Source: Lepidonotus clava (taxonomy: Eukaryota; Annelida; Polychaeta; Phyllodocida; Polynoidae). From it: DNA of 64,000 bases. Position numbers and translations under genes: made by a program. The number at the start of each line of letters is the position of its first letter. Within the stretch, counting starts at the first letter, position 1. Location of the stretch: NCBI GenBank assembly GCA_936440205.1, contig OW387138.1, forward strand, positions 52,839,526-52,903,525, written 5' to 3'. Below, piece after piece: positions 12,220 through 24,535 of the stretch. Below the pieces are notes generated by a model, which had not been told where the DNA came from, ran no database searches, and saw nothing but the letters and a program-made list of their open reading frames with translations.

Positions 12220-15210
12220 TTAGATCCACCTATGATCCCTCAAATCCCTCTATGATGCCCCTAAGTGGTGCCTAAGATGCACTTGAAATGCATCTAAGAT
12301 GTGCCTATGGTGCCTTTAATATGCCCCAAAAATGCTAAATAGATGTGCATTATATGTCCAAAAGTTGCACCTAAGTTCCCCTATGCTGCCCCTAAATTGT
12401 ACCTATAATAGTCCAACAATGCCCAAAGGATGTGCCTAACATGCCCAAAAGATGTAACTAAGAGCCCCCTAAGATGCCTCTAAGATGTGCCTAATATGGC
12501 TCAAAGATGCACCTAAGATATGCCTAAGATCCAGATAAGGTTTACCTACGATGCCCCTAAAATGCACCTAAAAGGTGCCTAAACCCCATATTACACTATC
12601 TGTTTGGGATCAATTTGGATGCTTGTACCACAAGCAATTTCCATTTCAGATACTAACCCAGCAAACACACAACGTTGAGACAACGTTATGCAACATTACC
12701 TTTTCACAACATTGTGAGGAAAACGTGGCAGCAACATTGCTACAACATTATATACAACGTTGTTGTACAACATACAGACAACGTTTCAAAATAACGTTGT
12801 GACAACGTCATTTCACAACCTTGTGGCAACATTACTTTCACAATGTTGTCACAACGTTGCAAGGCAACATTAAAACAACATGTAGGTGGCACCACTATCC
12901 AAAAATTGTCAAATTTCAAAAACGTTTTTCTGTTTAGGCCAATTAAGATGATGATTTCAATAAAACAAATTAGTTTCTCAAATAAAATACATAAATAAGG
13001 TTTCCTGAATCATATATATCCATGATGTTAAAAAAAACTATCAAGGTAGGAGGAAATCAGAGTAAAGGTTCAAGTTAAACACCTTTTTTGTAGTCGACCA
13101 TCATGATACAGTGTATTCAACCTTGAAACTCTAATTGTAAATGCAACAGGTCATTAACCTGACATGATCTAGCATAAATCGTTATGTTGGATTTTTTAGA
13201 TGCAAATGCAACTGATGAATGTTGAGTTGTTAATAAAGATGCCTTATATTTTTTTTAATATATACAAGATACGTTTATGTGTGTACAAGGTTTATTTACG
13301 GAAATTCAAATTGCCACTTCTAGGGAAAAGGAATTATGGCATTCCAAATATATTACACAATCTAAATAAAATTCTTGAGTATCATATATATTTTTAAAAA
13401 AGACAGGGGTCTACAAAAGTAAATTCTAAGGTTGTAAAAAGGTTGTAAAATGGTCACAATACAACGTTGTTAACAACGTTGCTGCAACCTTTCTGGGAGT
13501 CCACAAATTTACGTTGTGAAAACGTAATTTTGCAACGTTGTTACAACCAAAGTGCAACGTTGTGGCAACGTTGTAACAACGTGAAATTGTTAGCTGGGAA
13601 CATATTGGTATCCAAAACATCAAGCATTCCATAAAAAATCATATATAAAATAATTTGTGATGGTACTTGCTGGACCCAATGCAAGTACTACCACAAGTAC
13701 TAATGCAAGCATATCCCTATATTCCACCTTGCAGATAATAGTTTTACTTGCAATGGTGATTAAAACAGCCCAGTACAAGCAAAACACCGGATAATGGAAT
13801 ATGGGCTTAAGGTATACCCCTTTGATGGTCCTGAGGTCACCTCAGATGTGCCTAAGATGGGATCTTTATAAGATCACTCAAAGAACTCCTTAAAATCTCC
13901 CAAAGATGCAGCTATATATAAGCCAATAAGGTGCCTCAAAGATGCAGCTAGATGCATCTAAGATTCCCCCCTATGATGGTCATGAGATCCCCTTAGATGC
14001 CTAAGGTGCCATTAACTTGCCCATAAGGTGCATTTATCCCTTTAGACCCCACTGATTACAAGGATGAAATGCTGGATTTCCCCAGGATTTCCAAGGGTTT
14101 CCCTCAGAAATTCCTTAAATTTGTTATAAATGAGAATGTTCAAAGGTTTACTTGCCCATAAATATTAAAATTAGAGATATAGTTTGAAGCATGGATTGGG
14201 GAATTAAATAAGCTTTTAAATGATATATTTGCTATTTCTGTATGCTAAACACTATTTAGACTGTCCTCTTTTGAAAAAAATATGGAAAATCATGGAAAAA
14301 TGGCTGTTTTTCCGGGCGGCCACGGCCGGATTGGGGAGTACACCATCGGGCGGCCCTGGCCGGATTGGGGTCTAAAGGGTTAAGGTGCATATAAGGTCTG
14401 CCTATGACACACCAAAGATCACCCTATGATCCCAGAAAGATTCACCTGAGATGCATCTAAGATTTTTCTGGGTTGCAGAAGATGTGCCTAAGATCAGAGA
14501 TATCATTTTCCCTTTATTTTTTCTGGATTTCCATATTTCTCAGGCGCCCCCCCCCCCCTAAATCCGTCCCTGAAGATGCACCCTTAGATCCCACAAAGAT
14601 CTCCCAGAGATGCCCTAAATATGCACCTAAGATCATAAAACAGATCCTGCAAAATGCCACAAAGATGCCCCCAAACTGTAGCCAAGATGTACCTGTAATG
14701 CCCAAGATGCACCAAAAGATCCACCCTAAGAACCAACAAAGATCTCCCTAAAAGATGCACCTAAGATCCCAAAATTGATCCCCTTAAGATACACCAAACA
14801 TGCACCTAAAATGCTGTATGACGGTCCTAAGCTTAAGATCCCTTCATATATGCCTAAGATGCACCTGAGATATTATTAGGATGTCCCTTAGATCCCATAA
14901 AGATCCCCCTTAAGATGCACCTAAGATGCATTTAAAATCTTTTTGAGATGTGCCAAGATGTGCCTAAGATTCCACCTAAGATGCCCCAAAGGACCACCTA
15001 AGATGCCAATAAGATTCCCCTAAGATGTACCTCAAAATTAATAGACCCTGTAGCCTATGTTCTATATAAAACCACTCAGATCCCACAGGGATTCCCTTGG
15101 TAAATGCCTAAGATGTACCACAGGTGTGCCTAAAAGATGCACCTAATAGCCTCCCAGATGGGCCTATGATACACTCAAGTTGCTTAAGATGCATCCAACC
15201 TCCCACAATT
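12220..15210. repeat. Degenerate CCTAAGATGC minisatellite
   Basis: Dense imperfect copies of a short unit around GCACCTAAGATGCCCCTAAG run from about 12220 to 12590 and again from about 13810 to 15210. They are interrupted by the CAACGTTG element and some unique sequence. Units vary in length (roughly 10-20 bases) and drift, so the array is old. No gene is visible; the 92-codon frame at 14473 is an array by-product. A C-run transposon end (AAATCCGTCCCTG) sits at 14548-14571. Confidence 0.8.
12658..13600. mobile_element. CAACGTTG palindrome-rich DNA transposon, copy 1
   Basis: The ends CCCAGCAAACA and, inverted, TGTTAGCTGGG bracket about 940 bases. Both terminal 200 bases are packed with CAACGTTGT/ACAACGTTG motifs in both orientations; the core (12890-13420) is AT-rich and non-coding. 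A second copy lies at 33545-34465. There is no transposase, so it is non-autonomous. I cannot pick out a clear target-site duplication. Confidence 0.75.
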
Positions 15211-15639
15211 ATGCCTCAAAGACACGTTGGCTGACAGCTGGTAACCCCAGTGGTTAAATCATGTACAAGATCAATGCTGGCATAAGAAACCTAAATTGGT
15301 ACAATACAAGTATATAGTCTTTTTCAAAAGTAGAGTACTCGCTAGCTGAACCCTACACTAAAAGATGAATTTGTATGTACATTTCTATAATAAGAGTGTA
15401 CAAAATACACAGTTATAAAAATTAGCCTCCAATCACCAAGTTTTGCAAGAGAGAAGGCATAGAATCCAGCTTAACTCCTAGGCCTGCTAAGGTACGAATT
15501 CCCAACCCCAGTTTGAAACGAACATTTCCAGGATATACTATAGCAATACCACACTAAAAATGACAGTAGAATTTTCAATGATATTAAAATTATTGGTACA
15601 AATATTGAATTACTGGTAAAAGACTTGCACGCATCATAC

Positions 15640-15860
15640 CGCCCTCCCAAAAAAATAAAGGAATTTAAAGGAAGTTTTTTTCGTAAAAATAAAGCAATTT
15701 AAAGGAATTTACAGGGACTTTAGGAAAAATAAAGGAATTTTAAAGGAATATTAAGAGAACTTACGAAGAATCTAGACTTGAGAAGAGGAATTTTGCGTAT
15801 TTTCCAAAAACCAAAGGAATTGAAAGGAAATTCGTTTAAAATAAAGGAACGGTATGATGC
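15640..15860. repeat. AAAGGAATTTAAAGG repeat patch
   Basis: Repeated AATAAAGGAATTTAAAGGAA phrases form a low-complexity patch. Similar phrasing is scattered in both orientations. Non-coding. Confidence 0.5.
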
Positions 15861-15904
15861 CTGGAGTTGACAATGACAATAAAAATTGTAATCTCTCACA
15901 ATAA

Positions 15905-16035
15905 TATGATCCCCCTCCCTCAACACACCCGCTCTCCCTGATCCCCCTCCCTCACGACACCCACACTCCCTGATCCCCCCTCCTTCAACACACTCACACT
16001 CCCTGATCCCCCTCCCTCAACACACCCTGGAAAAT
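15905..16035. repeat. Minisatellite, three to four units of about 40 bases
   Basis: CCTGATCCCCCTCCCTC followed by an ACACACCC segment repeats in tandem with small changes. Confidence 0.8.
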
Positions 16036-16421
16036 TCCTGATTTCGACTGGGTTGAAAGCAGCCATGTGACTATAACTTTTTTAATTCTGCGAGGAAATT
16101 TAACAAAATTGCTGAGAAAGAGATATAAACCTCAGTTTTGATGAAGGAAATAAGGTATTACATGTTTATTAGGGCAAATTATTATAGATTGATCTTCAAA
16201 ATACAGGAAAGAAGTTCAAGATCCTTTAAATTTTTCCAAAAGTTTCTGAGTGACCCCCCACCCCCTATAGAAAAAATATTTTCTCCTCGGATTTGGACAC
16301 ATCTCAAAAGTGATCAAAAAAATTCAAATAACGCGGAATTCCTCATTTCTGCAGAAGTCTTATATAATGACATGCCTGTTTATCATAAAAAAGCGACATG
16401 AAAACTAGCTAACTAGCTAAC

Positions 16422-17193
16422 TTAAGGGGGTGCGGGTGTGACCACCCCGTTCAAACCGGCCCCCGACCACCTGACGAGGGCCCTATCGTGGCCCGGGGGG
16501 ACGAAGACTAGGCTGTGCAGGAAACAGAGGTAACTCGTAATCAAAATAAAACGTGCAATCATAGTAACAGTAACATGTTAAAAAGCGGGGATGCACGTGT
16601 GATAAACGGAGAACATGTTTTGGAAAGCAATTGCTAGAGGCCATTGGTCTAATGTAATGTGAAAGGTCGATTAGTAGATCTAGACATTTAAAATTTTTTT
16701 AAAGATAAGTGAAGTAGCTATAGAACGTTGGTTTACTTACACGACTGGACCGAGGCCAGGGGGGGCCAGTAAGAGTCTGGCGCCGGCCAGCGCTTCGATC
16801 CGGAGCTGTCCGGGTCCCGGTGGTGGGTCGTGGTGCCCGCCCGCCCCCCATCTGACGAGGGCGCTGTGGTGCACGGCTGGCACGGGAACAAGGCTGTGCA
16901 GGAAATAGAGGCAACTCGTCATGAACACCTAATTATAACGTGTAAGCATTGTGACAGTAACATGTAAAAGGGCTTGGATGCAAACTTGCCTAGTGCAAAC
17001 ATGGGGTGAAAAGCAAGCATCCGGTAGTCTAATCTAAAAAGTAGATTACTAAATCTAGACTATTCAGATTTTTTGAATTGTTTCAAACTTACGTGAAGTA
17101 AAAAGGCGGTTTACTTACAAGAAAGGGCCGTTCCCAGGGGGGACCAGCACCAGTCTGGTGCCTGGCGCTGCCTCAACGAGTACGAGGAGTTGT
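16422..17193 (-). CDS. PPG-module protein, three 3' exons
   Basis: Function unknown. Three minus-strand exons share phase (one base, codons, two bases): 17193-17119, 16893-16741 and 16512-16422, the last ending at TAA. Acceptors read CACACCAG, TGCACAG and TGCACAG; donors are GTAAGT. The modules are alike: LVLVPPGNGP in the first, two in the second (VPVPAVHHSALVRW and LLLAPPGLGP), and FVPPGHDRALVRW in the last. The introns also resemble each other, ending in GCGGTTTACTTAC-like sequence, so exon plus intron was duplicated in tandem. The first exon with the start codon is not found, as a repeat begins near 17230. The modules match the loci at 6.4-7.1 kb and 22.6-23.9 kb. Repeated hydrophobic PPG turns suggest small beta-type repeats, which is inference. 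Confidence 0.5.
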
Positions 17194-17229
17194 CTGGTGT
17201 GCAGAAAAGATAAGGTAGACACATGTATC

Positions 17230-17560
17230 AGTAGCGGATATAGAGGCCCAGCCCCCCCCCCCTTGCCCCCAGTCTGTCCACTCCTGGTATAAATGGGTAC
17301 ACATCATAGTTCTGAACAACGCGAAGAAAGGGTCTATTTTTACAAACTTCGCATGTCCTTGTTTCTAGAAAAAAGGGCACATTTTCCACCCAAATATCAG
17401 TGATATGAAAAAAAGGGTCATTTTTACCTGGAAAATATGCAATTTCACAAAAAAAGGGTATAATCTTAGCCAAAAATGTCAGCGTTTTGTGAAAAAAAGG
17501 GTCCTTTTAGGGGTACAAAAAGTCAGTGGAAAGGGGGTACTTTCTGTTTTGGAGAACGAT
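17230..17560 (+). repeat. AAAAAGGGTC repeat, copy 1
   Basis: The segment with repeated AAAAAAAGGGTC phrases and the edge CAGTCTGTCCACTC is present inverted at 48960-49380. It is likely a short non-autonomous element. The frames read here (81 and 112 codons) reflect the repeated AAAGGG phrase. Confidence 0.65.
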
Positions 17561-17589
17561 GATAATTATGTCCTACCTTTATATTTGAG

Positions 17590-17735
17590 TGGACAGACCG
17601 GGCCCTTGCCCTGTCAAATCATGTTTGATGGGGGGCCCACCCCCCTGTACATTCATGTTTTTGCCCCCCCCCCCCTCTACAAATTCCTGGGTCCGCCCGT
17701 GAGAGCGGGGGGGGGGGGGGGGGTAATTCACGAAA
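17590..17735. mobile_element. Transposon end with G/C run
   Basis: Reading on the minus strand, GGCGGACCCAGGAATTTG, a G run, GCAAAAACATGAATGTACAG and ATCAAACATGATTTGACAGG match the left end of the element at 3741. This is a terminal fragment of the same or a sister family. Confidence 0.6.
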
Positions 17736-17849
17736 GGAATTGATTACAACATTAATGCAATTTTTTAGGTCAACAGGGTCGAAAAATGGGGATATCGATT
17801 GTGCAGGGTAAATCGGGACACTTGGCAGACCGTGGTCTGGGTCTAGAAT

Positions 17850-18060
17850 GGGTCTGGACCACTAAATTCGACACGGCGACATGGCCATTTCTTAAAATCG
17901 ACATGCGACATGGGGCCATAACGACGTGACAGGAACCTGAATATCATAGTGACATGCGACATGGGCATTACCGACATTCGACATGGGTTATTCTTAAATT
18001 CGACACGGCGACAGGGGCCTTTCTAACGATCGACACGGGACATCAGGACCCCCCCATCAA
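17850..18060 (+). repeat. CGACATGCGACATGGG repeat, copy 1
   Basis: Degenerate short repeats alternate ACATGCGACATGGG with ATTCGACACGGCGACA. The reverse complement is at about 22960-23205. Non-coding. Confidence 0.65.
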
Positions 18061-18109
18061 GGGCCCCTCTAGAGAAGCCGAGTCACTGCTTGGCGTCTTT
18101 GCCCAAATG

Positions 18110-19390
18110 GCCGGCGTCATATTTATAAAAAACCTTTCTGACGATCGAAATTAGTATTTGATCACGTTCCGAGGTGGAATTATCCTGTGCTCTGTATCCT
18201 ATTCCATCCTAAGATGTACAAACATGGGGGTGACAATGACTATAAATGTTTGAAATGTGTTTTGAAATAGAGGGGTTTCATACTTACGCGTTAACTGCCG
18301 CCATTTTGACTTTGCAATCTGATCATGTGACCTGACGGTGGCTTAGGTCCCGCCCTAGTAAAAAATTTGTCTTTTTGTTAAAAACAAATCCAAGGGCGAA
18401 CTTTATTACATTCTAAACACCAATTACGAAGGGATCTGGAAAGTAAATGACACTGTGGTGCTGTAGGGGCAAAGGACTGTACTAATAATTTAGATTTACT
18501 GGAAGAGATGATATATATAAAAAAAATGTCGCCCGCGTACCTGAATTCGATGACGTAGACGTGTTCTTCTCTCTTCTCTCCACTAAGAAAGTCTCCACTG
18601 CCAGAGGCGGTGTCACATCTGGAAAGTCGGCGAATGTGGAAAGTCGGCGGTGGGCGATAATACGGCTATAATGGGCACTGCACATGCGTGTGGGAAAAGT
18701 TGCTACTCTCAAACCATGTTTTGTCAATCAATTCTTTAAAGTTGTAATGCGTAGCAAACTAAATATATATCCCTCTCTTCTTTTAAATATTCGAGATTCA
18801 TGCCTAAACGGCTAACTCGTCCCTACTCCTCAGTTTGTGGAAAAACGAACATGCTACGAGAGTAGGTACTTTTCCCACACGCCGCAGGCCGAGAACATTC
18901 CTGCGGCCGCCGACTTTCCACATTCGCCGACTTTCCAGATGTGACAGCAGATCCAGAGTTTAAAAAAGGGTAGGCCTATGGCTCATGCTGTACTGGGCAT
19001 TCGGCAATGCGCAATCGCTTGCAGTCGCGGATTATCGTCTATATTACTTAAATACCTATATTTAACTATGTTAATCATAATTTACTAATATTAAGTTCAT
19101 GTTATCTTTAAAATGCCATTTCAATTTGTTAAGATAAATAAATATTAAAGGGTTCCTTGCACAAACATTTTCAAAAGATTTTTTTTATTCAATTAGTTTA
19201 TCATTGGTATTCTTAAAATAATTCAAAAGAGAAGAATTGGAAAATAACAAAGTATTAATAAATGTTAAAGCCTGCGCGCAACCCCCTAAATCCACAACTG
19301 ACTACAGTGTCCAGGTGCGGACCCAGGAATTTGTAGGGGGGGGGGGCAAAAACATGATTTTTCACACAAATCCTGCAGAAAAATCCCGTA
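18110..19390 (+). repeat. Dispersed repeat A, copy 2
   Basis: 18275-18545 repeats the window start. 19075-19175 and 19345-19390 match 380-540, including TTAAAGGGTTCCTTGCACAA. Between them is private sequence holding a short inverted pair (ACATCTGGAAAGTCGGCG at 18615 and its reverse complement at 18920-18945). A G-run transposon end sits at 19317-19350. No gene is visible. Confidence 0.7.
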
Positions 19391-21871
19391 CTTATTTCGA
19401 TTAAATGTATAACATTCAAGTTACGCTGGTGCTTTGCCGAAAACCGGTTGAAACCGATATTTGACCAGCATCGTTTTAAAAAAATGATAGTAAAAAAAAA
19501 CCAAGAACATTCACTGATTGGATGTGACTCGTTTTGTACCATAACTGATATGACTAAAGTTTATACATGCAGTGACATAACAATAATGTAGTAGTATTGG
19601 ATAACAGCATTACTTAACTGTTCATTCATTTTTCTTCCACTTCACTTTTATATCTAAGCCAGCAAATTGTAAGGCTGGCAGTTCCTGGAAGATGGGCTTT
19701 GGAAGCCGAAGGACTGTATGATGATTCTAAGTTCAATAAAAAAAAGAAAGAATTAGATTAGAATTAGGGTTAGGGTTTTGCGTACTCTTTGATGTTTGTT
19801 TGTTTCATAGAGTCCAGGCTAATAAGGTGTCTCCATCGTGAACGGGACGATGTGAATGTACAATTTCCAACCCGGCTTTATTTAAGTTGTTGCGTATAAG
19901 AATACTTATATGGAAGTAATATGTATGAAAAGGATTGTATGGTTTAAATTCATGACTTAGAACATTCTTATATTGCAAGTATTGTTTGGGTATACGTAGA
20001 GATTCCACGTTAGGCGACAGACTAATATTGCCATATTGGCCACCGGGGCCCGGTCCACAAAGCCTGGAGAAAATATGATGAACAAGTATTTAGTAGTGTC
20101 ATTGCACAACTTTGAGTACTACAGTTTCTTAAAGAAAAGTAAATACAATCGAGTGGCTACTCTTATAAGAATGCCCCACTGTGCCCCGCCCCACAGAGCC
20201 TGTTATTGAAAGAACCATCCCCGACCACGAAGCGTATGCAGAGGCCTTATCAGCATTATGTAATAACCCTCCAACGCTGAGCCTGCTCCAACACTTTCCT
20301 TTGTCCAGCCTCCACTGAAGCGTGACTGCTGACCTTAATTTGTTGGAGATGACTCTATTAAGTTCTTCTTTTTGAGGAGATTATGCGGGCAACATATACA
20401 TATACCTCATGCACAAGGACAAAGTGCCCAGAAATATATATAATGCGTTTAAGACCCTTAAAAACATGTAGGAGTTTTTTCAAAAGTGTTGTATAGTTTA
20501 TTAGTTGGGCATTGTTTGTTTCGCATGAATATTAATGTGGAAAGAGATTAGAAGATGGATATATAAATTCAGCATACTATACATGTACAGTAAAACATTC
20601 CGTGTTGCGTAACTCAGTACCGATGAAATAAATATGGAAATGTTGCAATTGTGAGTTTATTGGCGTATTTTCCTGCAAGTGCCCACGCAATAAATTACAA
20701 ATTAACAGTGGTAAAACTGATCTAAGACCGTCGTGTTAGGAAGACCCCCACGTCAACCCTGATCTAAGACCCAGTTGACCAATTTGAAAATAAGGTTATT
20801 TATTGTCTGAAAAATAAATCATGCATATCTAAAGAACAATCCTGAGTTTGGTTTTACGTTGGCTGAAAGCTTTTTCAGATCGTCGAAAATTTCGGTATCC
20901 TATCTCAGTACGGTCGTGTTTTTCTTGTCTAAAAATAAGTTTTAAATGGTTTTATTTAATAAATGTCATGATTTTCCGTTGAAAAGACGTTGTCCTTCAT
21001 GTGATAGCCATTCAGACTTTGCAGTTGTTACAGGAACATGCGCCATACTCTACAGTACTATACCCCTTTCAAGTAGAAACTGGAAAAGGAAAAAGCCGAG
21101 GGTGGGACTTCATATGAGGAGTCCCATTGCACGGATGGATTTCCAAAACATTTTGTTCACACTTTTTGTCAGAACTTGTAAAGGAAAGGGGGGGTTGGAA
21201 AGCAGTAAAGTGTGGACCTTTCCATTTTTTCTTGCTAACTTTAGGGGCGTCTACATGACATTTTGGAAAGGGAGGTGGGCATTATTAGAAAATAAAACTA
21301 AAATGTGGAACTTTTCCATACTTTCCTACAAATTGAGGGGGTTCTACAGAACAATTTGGAAGATCAGGTGCCCTTTGCTTGGAAAGAGCGACTACCTATG
21401 AGCATAAGAGGCACTGGTCCATGATCAGAGGGCAGGAGATATAGACTGCTTACCATTTAAAGTTTTATAAGAGGCACAGTGCTCCTATGAAAGCACTTTG
21501 CACACACTGAGCGTGAGTAAAGGCGCAGCAGTGTAACTTGCGCTAACCGCTGCGCACAGTAGGAGAAGTTACATAAATGCCCAAAAAACATAGCTGAGCT
21601 TGGCTAAAACTTTGAACGTGTTGAGAGAAGGGAGCACTGTGCTTTATTGGCTTGATGGGACTGTGCATTTGGGGCGTGAATTAGGTTTATGCAATACGGG
21701 ACAGGGATACAAAATAAGGTTATTACCAAACAGTGCGTTGGTCATACTATGACTATTTCATGATTTTGGCGAAGAAAGACTGGCATGGACTGTGCCCGAC
21801 TTACATAATGTGCTGTTGCACAGCAAATATCGAAAACGACACAAGGCTCAGTTTTTCCTGTGAAAAGATCA
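19391..21871 (-). repeat. Repeat B, right arm of the long inverted repeat
   Basis: Reverse complement of 762-3014, slightly longer through small insertions such as 20040-20220. A long frame at 20946-21401 (151 codons) is produced by a degenerate tandem of about 90 bases (repeated TTTTGGAAAGGGAGG and ACTTTCCTAC-like phrases) and has a counterpart on the other strand of the left arm, so it is not a gene. A GGGTTAGGGTT telomere-like scrap occurs at 19765. Confidence 0.8.
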
Positions 21872-22297
21872 CCACTTTCAAAAAAGCTGGCTGCGGACCT
21901 GTAACCCATAAGTGTGTAACCCCTAAGGGAGAGGTGGTGTGCACGTGGGCCAGAGAGCGGGCGGCATTATATAATCTGTCCCTGAGTCGGCCGGGTTAGG
22001 GTAGACTAAGGGGTAGACTGACCCCGTCCGTCTCTAGTCCCACACATGTCTTCCAGTGGGAGTTGGCGAGGGTGGCCAAGCTACTTTGCCATTATATTAA
22101 AATAATATTTCTCAGTGGTGGTCCCATCAAGGGGGGTGGGGAGCCGTGTAGCCAATACCCCCCCAGTCCCCCTCTCCCCTTCCCAGGTGATTCCCCGTCA
22201 AATATTTTGGAACATGAAGTCGATGAAATGGCACTTTAAGTAGTTATGCCTTTTAACTTATCTCTGTTGTCTTTGAACAAGATATTTGAACAAGAGA

Positions 22298-22380
22298 TTA
22301 TATAAAACCAGTGTATGTTTTGCCGCAGCTGATTCCTTATTGTGTTTCGATAATATGTAATTTAATCGCGTTATATATAG
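22298..22380 (+). promoter_or_regulatory. Two TATA-like boxes before a PPG-module gene
   Basis: TTATATAAAA at about 22298 and TTATATATAG at about 22371 lie 330 and 260 bases before the ATG at 22633. Either could start a transcript. Which is used is not decidable from sequence. Confidence 0.35.
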
Positions 22381-22632
22381 CGTGTGAACGTACGTGTGTG
22401 TGATAAACAGCGTCTTTTTTCACTAATTAACTAAGTTCCCACCCTTGCATCGCGCTCCTCGCTGACATCGTACGTCCTGACGTCAGATATCAGACTACGT
22501 CGACGTCTTTGACAAACAGATTACAGAAATTTCAATCCCCAGGCCCAGAAGCAAACAGACCTCTTGAGAAAACACACCCCGGGATATACACACTCACGTG
22601 GACGTCAGGACACGCCAACCAAATCAGTGGCA

Positions 22633-23875
22633 ATGGCAAATCACCAACCTCAACCCGGGCATCAACCACAGTAAGACTTTATTTCTAAGTAATGTTCCCT
22701 ATTTTCCCAAGAACAACAGTTAGCCCGAGTACCAGGGTATACATAGGAGAGATGAAAATCTGTTTTTTAAGGGCCTCAGGCGCCCGGGCCCGTGGTTATA
22801 TATTGTATATTTATATATATATCCCCATGTCGCATCTTGAATGTGCGAGGACGTCATAAACCTAAAAATCTCGGGGCCAGTAATTTTAAAATTTATAGAA
22901 AAAATAATAGACAAATAATAATTTACTCCACACTGAGTACAGACCTGTCAACTCTAGATCTCCCGGATTTCCCTGGGGTGTCCCGATGTCCCCTGTCAAT
23001 TTTAAGAATTGGCCCTCTCGCCATGCGAATTTAAGAAAAGCCCTTGTCAAATGTCACTATTAGCTATGTCGCATGTCGATTTTAAGGATAGGCCCTAGGC
23101 CTGTCACCGAGTCAAATTTAAGAATTAGTTATGTCGCCTGTCATAAAGCCCAAAAAGGGACGTGTCGCCGTGTCAAATTTAGTGGTCAACCCCCATAGGA
23201 GGGGGATTTAAGTACAGGTGTACCTGATTATTCCATATTCGAAAACTAGTATTACATGCTTGAAGTTACTCTTCTGCTGGAGCTGATTACTATTGATACA
23301 CATGAAATGACCTTAAGCTTCACTATTCAATTTTCAGAGGCCTCGTGTACCACCAGCACGTGGGGCCCGGGATAGTTTTTCTGGTGGTGAGGGGTGGTGG
23401 TGACGGGGCCGGGGCAGCCCCCCGGGTACAGTGAGTATTAGCACTCTATTATTTATATAATTATAACTTCGAATTCCATAAATTATTAAAAGAATCAATT
23501 CTGATCCATTCATTTCATGTGTAACTTTTTTTCCTTGTAAAAAGGTAGCGTCAAGTTACCTCACCCTTATTATACATACTCTGCAGAATTAAAAGTCAGT
23601 GGACATGTAAATATGTTAGTCCAAAATTCCCATGAACAACTTGCACTGTATGTACTTATATCCTTATTTAGAAGCAAAGCAAAGGCAATATGTTGTAATT
23701 TTGTAATTTTGTATGGTATGTACGACCGCCCGCCGGGGCCCAGGTTGTCATCCTCATTTTGCCACAGTACCAGCCCCAGCAGTTGCCACAGCCCCAGCCC
23801 CAGCAGTTACCACCAGTACCGTTGCCACCACCACCACCACCACCACCACCGCCGAGCCCGTCCGACTCCAATAAT
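22633..23875 (+). CDS. PPG-module protein, locus with start codon
   Basis: Exon 1 (22633-22670) reads MANHQPQPGHQPQ up to the donor GTAAGAC. Exon 2 (23338-23430) follows TTTTCAG, joins in phase and encodes LVYQHVGPGIVFLVVRGGG up to GTGAGT, aligning with the exon at 6355. A third segment, from about 23720, reads PPAGAQVVILILPQYQPQQ and then Gln/Pro and poly-Pro to a stop near 23876, aligning with the terminal exon at 6798. I see no AG acceptor at the expected place before it, so it may be spliced at CCCAG (23743) into a Ser/His-rich frame instead, or may be decaying. Small, low-complexity and unknown in function. The (CCA)n tract makes both frames open. Confidence 0.45.
22960..23205 (-). repeat. 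CGACATGCGACATGGG repeat, inverted copy
   Basis: Reverse complement of 17850-18060 (CTATGTCGCATGTCGATTTT, GTGTCGCCGTGTCAAATTT). It lies in the first intron of the PPG-module gene. Confidence 0.6.
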
Positions 23876-23934
23876 TAGCTGCCTCACCCGCCGCCACCAC
23901 CACCACCACCACCGAGCCCGTCCAACTCCAATTA

Positions 23935-24535
23935 GCTTTTTTTTGTACATTGTAGTTTTGTTTATTTAGCTTAGTTTCATAACTTATAGTAGTATTTATG
24001 GTGTTTTTTTTCGGGGGGGGGGGGGGGGGGGCAAGGGGGACAGGGAACGGGGGGCAAGAGGGGGAGAGAAGGGGATAGCTTTTTTTTGTACATTTTGTAA
24101 ATAGTTTATTTTAGTTTCATAATTTATATTATTATACATAGTTTTTTTTTGTTTCAGTTTTTGGTGTTGTTGTTTTTTATGGTGTTTTTTTTCTGGGGGT
24201 GGGGGCAAGGGGGACAGGGAACGGGGGGCAAGAGGGGTAGAGAAGGGGATAGGGTGGAGAGGAGGGGAGGGGGGTGGGGGTAGGGAACGGGGGTGGGGGG
24301 GACGAGGGATAGAGGGGAGGGAGGCATTTCACCACATCCTCCTGATCCCTCACCATACCCCTTCCCTGTCCCCTGATGGGATGGGAGGGATGGGAGGGGA
24401 CGGGGTTGAAGGGGTAAGGTGTGAGGTAAGGTGGTAAGTGGTGAAAAGGGTGACTGGTTGGGGCAGGTGGGAATGGGAATGGGGATATATCTGGCCATGG
24501 GTTCTAGTGGGGGTTAGGGTTAGGGTTAGGAGCGT
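23935..24535. repeat. G-rich tandem duplication with TTAGGG scrap
   Basis: A unit of about 145 bases, TTTTTTTGTACATT through GGGGACAGGGAACGGGGGGCAAGAG, occurs twice (23935-24080 and 24080-24245). G-rich sequence then runs to 24510 and ends in GGGTTAGGGTTAGGG. Many G-runs suggest quadruplex potential on the plus strand. The proline-rich minus-strand frames here are by-products. Confidence 0.7.

Noticed and set aside
20946-21401. 151-codon frame as a gene
   Set aside because: It sits in a degenerate 90-base tandem within repeat B, and the other arm carries the same stretch with different frames on the opposite strand.
24154-24498. Proline-rich minus-strand protein
   Set aside because: It is the complement of a G-rich low-complexity block.
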